Source: Brachypodium distachyon (taxonomy: Eukaryota; Streptophyta; Magnoliopsida; Poales; Poaceae). From it: DNA of 64,000 nt. Position 1 is the stretch's first letter; the number at the start of each line of letters is the position of its first letter. The DNA is taken from positions 18,520,624 to 18,584,623 of the forward strand of contig NC_016134.3 in assembly GCF_000005505.3 (NCBI RefSeq). The letters run 5' to 3'. The notes beneath the pieces were generated by a model. The model worked only from the letters and a program-made list of their open reading frames with translations. It was not told where the DNA came from and did not search any database. Below, piece after piece: positions 59,195 through 64,000 of the stretch. The position numbers and the translations under genes are program-made.

Positions 59195-60032
59195 TGTCGG
59201 AGCACGGTCTCCGGCACCGGGGATGCCAAGAACCGCCTTTTTCGTTCGGTGGAGGGCGAGGGGATCGCTCCGGCGGTCGCTGGCGTGGCGATAGACACGA
59301 AGTGTAGACACAAGAGTTTACCTAGGTTCGGTCCACCCGGAGGTGTAATACACTACGTCCTGCTTTGAGTTGTATTCACAAGTTTGATTGCCTACAGATC
59401 ACCCGAGAGGTTCCCGAATTGGCTATTTAGGTGAACGTTGTGCTATGTTCTAATAACTGGGGTTGTAACCTTTTGACCGGTCGCGTTGGTCCTCCTTTTA
59501 TAGAGAAGGGGATACCACATGTGCCTAAGCATGCAGCGTGACACGTTTTCCAGACGCGTGTCAAGGCCACACGAGGTACACTTTGGTTGATCCGCGCTGG
59601 ACGCTGCATGCCATGCAGCGTCCAGCCTACTGTACACGGTAGAAAAAACGGTTCGCAGGGTAGTCTCCTAGCCTTGCTCAGCAAGATTAGTCCTGGCGAC
59701 AAGACTCATGTCGGTGCATTAAATGCACTGCGCCCGCTGTCTTGTCTTGTCTTCACTGTTCTGCGGGTCCCGCTTGCATGCCCGAACGTGGGTTGCTCCT
59801 TCCCAGCTAGCGCACCCGCTAGTTGCCGGGAGTCGTTCCTTCAGCTTCCCGGGACCGGGATTCCCGGGGTTTCCTTGTACTCGGCCCTTAGCTTTAACTT
59901 GACCAAGAGTCGTCTCGTCGAGGCAGGTTTCCTGAATTCATCGCTTCCCGGGAGGTCTTTCTGAACCGGGCTTCATCACTGACGATCCACGCGTCCCGTA
60001 TCAGTGGGACCCCGTTGGCCACTGGTACGACA
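59195..60032 (-). repeat. Gypsy 5' LTR
   Basis: The 838-bp LTR starts TGTCGGAGCACGG (inner end) and ends GGTACGACA (outer end), so the - strand begins TGTCG and ends CGACA. A TATA-like TTTTATAGAGAAGG at about 59496-59509 may mark the promoter on the - strand. The inner border is fixed by the adjoining primer-binding site. The outer border is an estimate because the partner LTR is missing. Confidence 0.72.
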
Positions 60033-61060
60033 AGAATTACAAACAATACTAATATTCTAAGGTGCCCAGACTGAACTAATGTGATTTTTACTAAAATTAT
60101 TGTTCTGAGCTATTTAATTTCCCGTAACATGCTTTGGATGAGCTTTCCGTGCAGTGACGAGACTTATTTGTGGCCTACTCATAAAGTAAAGGTATACGGT
60201 CTCATGGAACAAAACAACCATGCACCGTATTTTGATTCGGGTATTTTCATTATTGAGATTATTGAGATCTCTAATAGCAACTTGAGTGAGACACACATCG
60301 GTGCTGGTGCATACATTTGTTTGGATTCTTATCACTGAGATACTCCTTTCGCTTTCATAAGAATTGGCACGGTTTTGTACTAGAGCTAGTTTAAAACCGT
60401 GCCAATCTTTATGAAACGGAAGGAGTATGTGATAGTGACATGTGCTACTGAGAATACTGGACGGAATAATTATGATATCGTACGAACGGCACATAAATGT
60501 GACAACATTATAACTGAATATCAGCACATTATTTCTGCCAATATTTCATTAATTTTTCAGTTCGCATCACTGTACGTCTGTGCGAGCTGCTTAAGATCGC
60601 TCGTGAAGAATCTATTTGTTGGGTCAGAACAAATGCGTTGATTTGGCGAGAAAGTCCAGTACACAGGACATTGGCATTGAGCCGTAGAATTGCAAGTCGA
60701 TATAAGGCTGCTCATAGTGGGAGTAACTTGGGTACTAACATAATTGCCAACTAAGTATTTTGTGATGTGCCATACTAATAAATGAAAAAAAAGAAATGTG
60801 ATAACTAGATATGTTATCATAACATCACACAAACCAATACAACATGAGTCTACAATCTCCTTATAAACGACACAATGCATGACACCACCACCTCTGTGTT
60901 ACTGTCACCGTGGAGGTAGTACCTTGTGCCAGTAAATATCGGAGATTCTAGACGAGGCCCTGCTTAGTCTTGCCGTGCGGCGCGTCTTCACCCGTCCGAT
61001 CTAAGCTACCTCCCGATCCCCTCCCTCTGCCTCTCATTTAGCGCTCTCTCTGGTTCCTCC
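60033..61060. other. Intergenic, one MITE, no gene recognised
   Basis: AT-rich, with only short ORFs and no domain signals apart from the Stowaway-type element at 60343-60425. Confidence 0.45.
60343..60425. mobile_element. Stowaway-type MITE, third subtype
   Basis: Begins CTCCTTTCGCTTTCATAAGA and ends TCTTTATGAAACGGAAGGAG, with TA on both sides. The arms pair over more than 30 bp (ATTGGCACGGTTTT with AAAACCGTGCCAAT), so a single strand would form a long hairpin. 30349-30378 is a right-half relic of the same subtype. Confidence 0.88.
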
Positions 61061-61510
61061 CGATTGAAGCAGGCGCGGCGGCGGAGAACCCAAATCCCGA
61101 ACAAGGCGCGGCCGTGGTGGCGGCGGAGGGACGGCGGAGCAGCGCACAGCCGCGACGGCCGGGCGTCGTCGGAGCAGGGGCGCGACCGGGGCGGCGGGGC
61201 ATCGTCGGAGCAGGGGCACGGCTGCATCGGTGGCGGAGGGACGGCCGCGGCGGCCGTGCGTCGTCGGAGAAGGGGCACGGCCGCGGCGGCGAGGCTTTGT
61301 TGGGGCAGGGGCGTGGCCGCAAGATCGTCTTCGGAGCAGGGGCGGACGCGGCACCCAAATCCCGAGCGAGGCGCAGGCTTCGGCGACTGTGCAGGTGCAG
61401 TAGTCGGTGTGGGTTCGGCGGCCACCAGGAGCGGCGGCGTCTTGCCTGAGGCTGACAGGGCGTCGACGGGGACGATGGCTAGGTCCTGGACTCAGTAGCG
61501 GCAGACACCG
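61060..61510 (+). other. GC-rich block upstream of the S29 remnant
   Basis: Phrases such as GTCGTCGGAG[CA]AGGGGC and CACGGC[CT]GC recur and keep several frames open on both strands. No domain was recognised. It could be an inner part of a GC-rich DNA transposon that captured the S29 fragment, but no inverted ends were found. Confidence 0.35.
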
Positions 61511-61575
61511 TGCGGTCCTGGTCCTCTCCTCCTCGCATCGAGCTCGTGCGGCCGCCCGGAACGAACGGATGCAAG

Positions 61576-61716
61576 GCGCCACCGCAAGAACTACGGCTCC
61601 GCGTCTGCCGGGTCTGTGGGAACTCCCATGGTCTCATCAGGAAGGACGGGCTCATGTGCTGCAGGCAGTGCTTCCGCAGCAACGCCAAGGACATTGGGTT
61701 CATCAAGTACCCTTGA
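61576..61716 (+). pseudogene. Ribosomal protein S29 (uS14) gene remnant
   Basis: In the frame ending at 61716, residues [35 protein letters not shown] and KYP* match the conserved C-terminal two thirds of eukaryotic S29, including the four zinc-binding cysteines (CRVC...CRQC). Just upstream, codons for HRKNYGS (61580-61600), matching S29 residues before the zinc site, lie in another frame. A small deletion near 61600 therefore breaks the gene, and the normal MGHSNVWNSHP start is not found. Two usually conserved residues differ (Tyr to Asp after LIRK, last Arg to Pro). An in-frame ATG at 61510 would give a 68-residue chimera starting [14 protein letters not shown]29 is a small 40S-subunit protein; this copy is probably a dead retrocopy or captured fragment. 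Confidence 0.72.
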
Positions 61717-62290
61717 AGACATTCTGCCTTGCTGTTGTGCCTGAGATCGTCGCCCGCATAAGAGAAATGGATTCCTAAAGGCTTTATTTATGTGCTGTAG
61801 TCTTTTGTTTGAGTACTGTGCTAGTAACTTGTTCAAGTTTTGGTGACAACCATGTGGTTGTTAAGCTGACTGTGGGATAGCTTTGAAATATTTTGCTATT
61901 CAACTTTTTGCTTGATCCTGCCTACAATGGTGTTTTCGACGCTATATTGTACCGTGTCGTGCTTCATTTGTGGATGATATCGTTTCTGTGCATGGAAACT
62001 GCAAAAAAAGAAAGAACACACAACCCCATCGACTGTCATTGGCTTGGTATGCTATCCACTGTTGCCCCGATTCGACCTGATATTTGCATCTCTTTGGATT
62101 TTGTTCTGTGATCATGGATGCTATTTGTTGCAGATTTCAGTGGATTCCTAACAGCGTAGTTAGGCGTGACGTGATCTGAGAACCATGTACACTAGATAGC
62201 CGCAGATCGACAGAACATCATTGTCCGGTGGCACACGTCTCGTATCTTTTTTTTATTTGTGTGTTGCACTAGATCAAAAATGGGGTATCG
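61717..62290. other. Flank of the S29 remnant, no gene recognised
   Basis: It has 3' UTR-like T-rich sequence, with CTTTATTTATGTGCTGTAGT near 61781. No AATAAA or coding signal was recognised. Confidence 0.35.
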
Positions 62291-64000
62291 TAAACTTATG
62301 TACGATAAACTGGCAAGTAAACTTAGTTAATCTGTCAATTAGGTATAGTTAATCTGGCAAGTAGCCACAAACAATCCGGCAAGTAGGTTTAGTTATCATG
62401 CCAAGTACGCACAATTAACCTGCAAGTAGCCACAAATAATACATACTTGTAATGCCGATTGGTAAGTGAGTAGACTCGAAACTAGACATAACTAATAACT
62501 TGGCAAGCAGGCATTGCTAACCTGGCAAGTAGTATTAGTTAAACTGTCAATTAGACATTGCTAACCTGACAATTAGGCATAGTTAACCTATCAAGTGGGC
62601 ATGGCAGGTAGGCATAGATAACATGGCAAGTAGGCATTGCTAACCTGGCAAGTAGTCTTAGTTAACCTGGCAATTAGGTGTGGTTAATCTGCCAAGTAAG
62701 CATCGTTAACCTGGAGTAACCGCAAATAATCCGGCAAGTATGTTTACTTATCATGGCAAGTAGCCACAATTAACCTGGCAAGTTACCACAAATAATGCAT
62801 ACTTGTTGTTGAGTGCCGATTGGTGAGTGAGTGGACTCGAAACTAGACATAGCTAAACTCGCAAGTAGGCTTTGCTTTCCTGCAAAGTAAGAATTGATAA
62901 CTGGGCAAGTGTGTATAATTAACCTGGCAAGTAGGCATTGCTAACCTGGCGAGTAGGCTTAGTTAACCTGGTGATTATGTGTGGTTAATCTGGCAAGTAA
63001 ACACCATTAACCTGGCGAGTAGCCGCAAATAATCCGGCAAGTAGATTTAGTTATCATGGCAAGTAGGCACAATTACCTTGACGAGTAACAAAATAATACA
63101 TAGTTGTTGTTCAATGCCAATCGGTAACTAAGTGGACTCGAAACTAGACATAGCAAAATTGGCTAGGCTTTGCTAACATGGCAAGTAAGCATTACTAACC
63201 TGAAAAGTGTGTGTGATTAACCTGGTAAGTAGACATATTTAACCTATCAAGATAACCTGGCAAGTAGGCATAGCTAACCTGCCAAACAGTAGGGGTGGGC
63301 CTTCGGTTTAACCTAACCGTTCGGTTCGGTTTTTCGGGTATTTAAAAAATTCAGTTTCTCAAAAATCCTAACCGATCGGTTCCATTTTAGCACCGAAAAA
63401 TTCGGTTCGGTTTCTGACCGAAATAACCGACCAAGAAATTGAAGAATTGCAAATCAAGCAGAAGCGTTCGCGGGCGGAGTGTCAATGGTAAGATGAAATA
63501 GGCATGATAACCCGGCAATAAGGGCATTGATAACCTAGTAATTAGGCATTGATAACTCGGCAATTAGCCGTGGTTAACCCGGTAAGTAGCCACGGTTAAA
63601 CCGGCAAATAAGCACCGCTAACCTGGCCAGTAGCCATGGTTAACCCGGTAAGTAGTCACGGTTAAACCGGCAAGTAGACACCGCTAACCTAGCAAATAGG
63701 AACGGTTAATCTGGCAAGTTTAGAGACGAATAATCTGGCAATTATGCATTGATAACCCGGCAATTAGGCATTGATAATCCGGCAATTAGCCATGGTTAAC
63801 CCGGTAAGTAGCCACGGTTAAACTAGCAAGTAGCCAGGCTAAACCGGCAAATAGGCACCGCTAACCCGGCAATCAGGCATTGATAACCTGGTAAGTAGCC
63901 ACGGTTAAACCGGCAATTAGGCATTGGTAACTCAGCAAGTAGCCAAGGTTAACCCGGTAAGTAGCCACGGTTAAACCGGCAATTATGCATTTATAACCCG
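62290..64000. repeat. Degenerate 22-bp minisatellite array, open at the right edge
   Basis: The monomer reads AACCTGGCAAGTAGGCATTG followed by CT, with many variants. In 62290-63290 it is organised in larger blocks: AATCCGGCAAGTA recurs near 62373, 62728 and 63031, and GGACTCGAAACTAGACATA near 62473, 62833 and 63133, a period of about 300-360 bp. From 63490 to the end the monomers are in register at 22 bp and of three main types: AACCCGGTAAGTAGCCACGG+TT, AAACCGGCAAATAGGCACCG+CT, AACCCGGCAATTAGGCATTG+AT. A different element interrupts it at 63289-63450. Confidence 0.9.
63289..63450. mobile_element. hAT-like repeat fragment (GGTTCGGTTCGGTTTTT type)
   Basis: Starts TAGGGGTGGGCCTTCGG and continues with CGGTTCGGTTTTTCGG and ACCGAAAAATTCGGTTCGG, the composition of common plant hAT-derived MITEs that begin TAGGGGTGGGC. 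A matching GCCCACCCCTA right end is not present, so it is truncated or rearranged. It sits within the 22-bp array. Confidence 0.5.

Larger units (their letters stand above)
53370..60032 (-). mobile_element. Ty3/Gypsy retrotransposon remnant (5' LTR, PBS, gag, start of protease)
   Basis: The - strand order is 5' LTR 60032-59195, primer-binding site, gag from 59050, insertion 58137-54408, gag continued to about 53540, then a protease-like stretch (SDDHLIRPLGSGVLSLVVSP) to about 53380. Reverse transcriptase, integrase and the 3' LTR are absent. The left side abuts the LINE remnant. Confidence 0.82.

Noticed and set aside
62290..64000. CRISPR-like regular repeats
   Set aside because: The genome is a plant nuclear genome, and the units are contiguous degenerate minisatellite monomers without unique spacers.

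Overview
The window is nuclear DNA of a grass, most likely a pooid cereal or close relative. The genes carry many introns. TA-flanked Stowaway-type elements (ends CTCCCTCCG...CGGAGGGAG), grass-type LINEs, and Copia and Gypsy remnants fill the space between them. Nothing prokaryotic or organellar was seen. Exon coordinates are my own splice-site and reading-frame calls; family assignments come from recognising protein motifs, not from searches.

Layout. (1) 1-9245: the last 28 exons of a glycoside hydrolase family 38 alpha-mannosidase on the + strand, with three Stowaway-type elements in introns; the 5' end lies outside the window. (2) 9322-15130: a Harbinger-like end fragment broken by a decayed Copia element on the - strand, with both LTRs visible. 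(3) 15131-24700: unexplained sequence followed by a near full-length but broken LINE, whose ORF1 stop and ORF2 start overlap as TAATG. (4) 24701-30480: AT-rich intergenic sequence, a LINE 3' fragment and a second Harbinger-like copy. (5) 30624-33752: an intact four-exon DCD-domain gene. (6) 34093-39918: the best Harbinger-like copy and a 5'-truncated LINE bounded by a perfect 14-bp target-site duplication. (7) 42673-51904: an intact two-exon CC-NB-ARC-LRR immune-receptor gene with a 6.3-kb intron containing a hAT-type element with a perfect 8-bp duplication. (8) 52500-60032: nested wreckage, in which a LINE remnant is split by a hAT-type element and a Gypsy gag is split by a 3.7-kb TG...CA insertion with a 5-bp duplication. 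(9) 61576-61716: a ribosomal protein S29-like remnant. (10) 62290-64000: a degenerate 22-bp minisatellite running off the right edge.

The three intact host genes (alpha-mannosidase, DCD protein, immune receptor) share the + strand but look functionally independent. Most other coding signals are broken transposon genes. No new multi-gene system is evident. The strongest observations are insertion structures, the altered motifs of the immune receptor, the LINE ORF1/ORF2 overlap and the 22-bp array.
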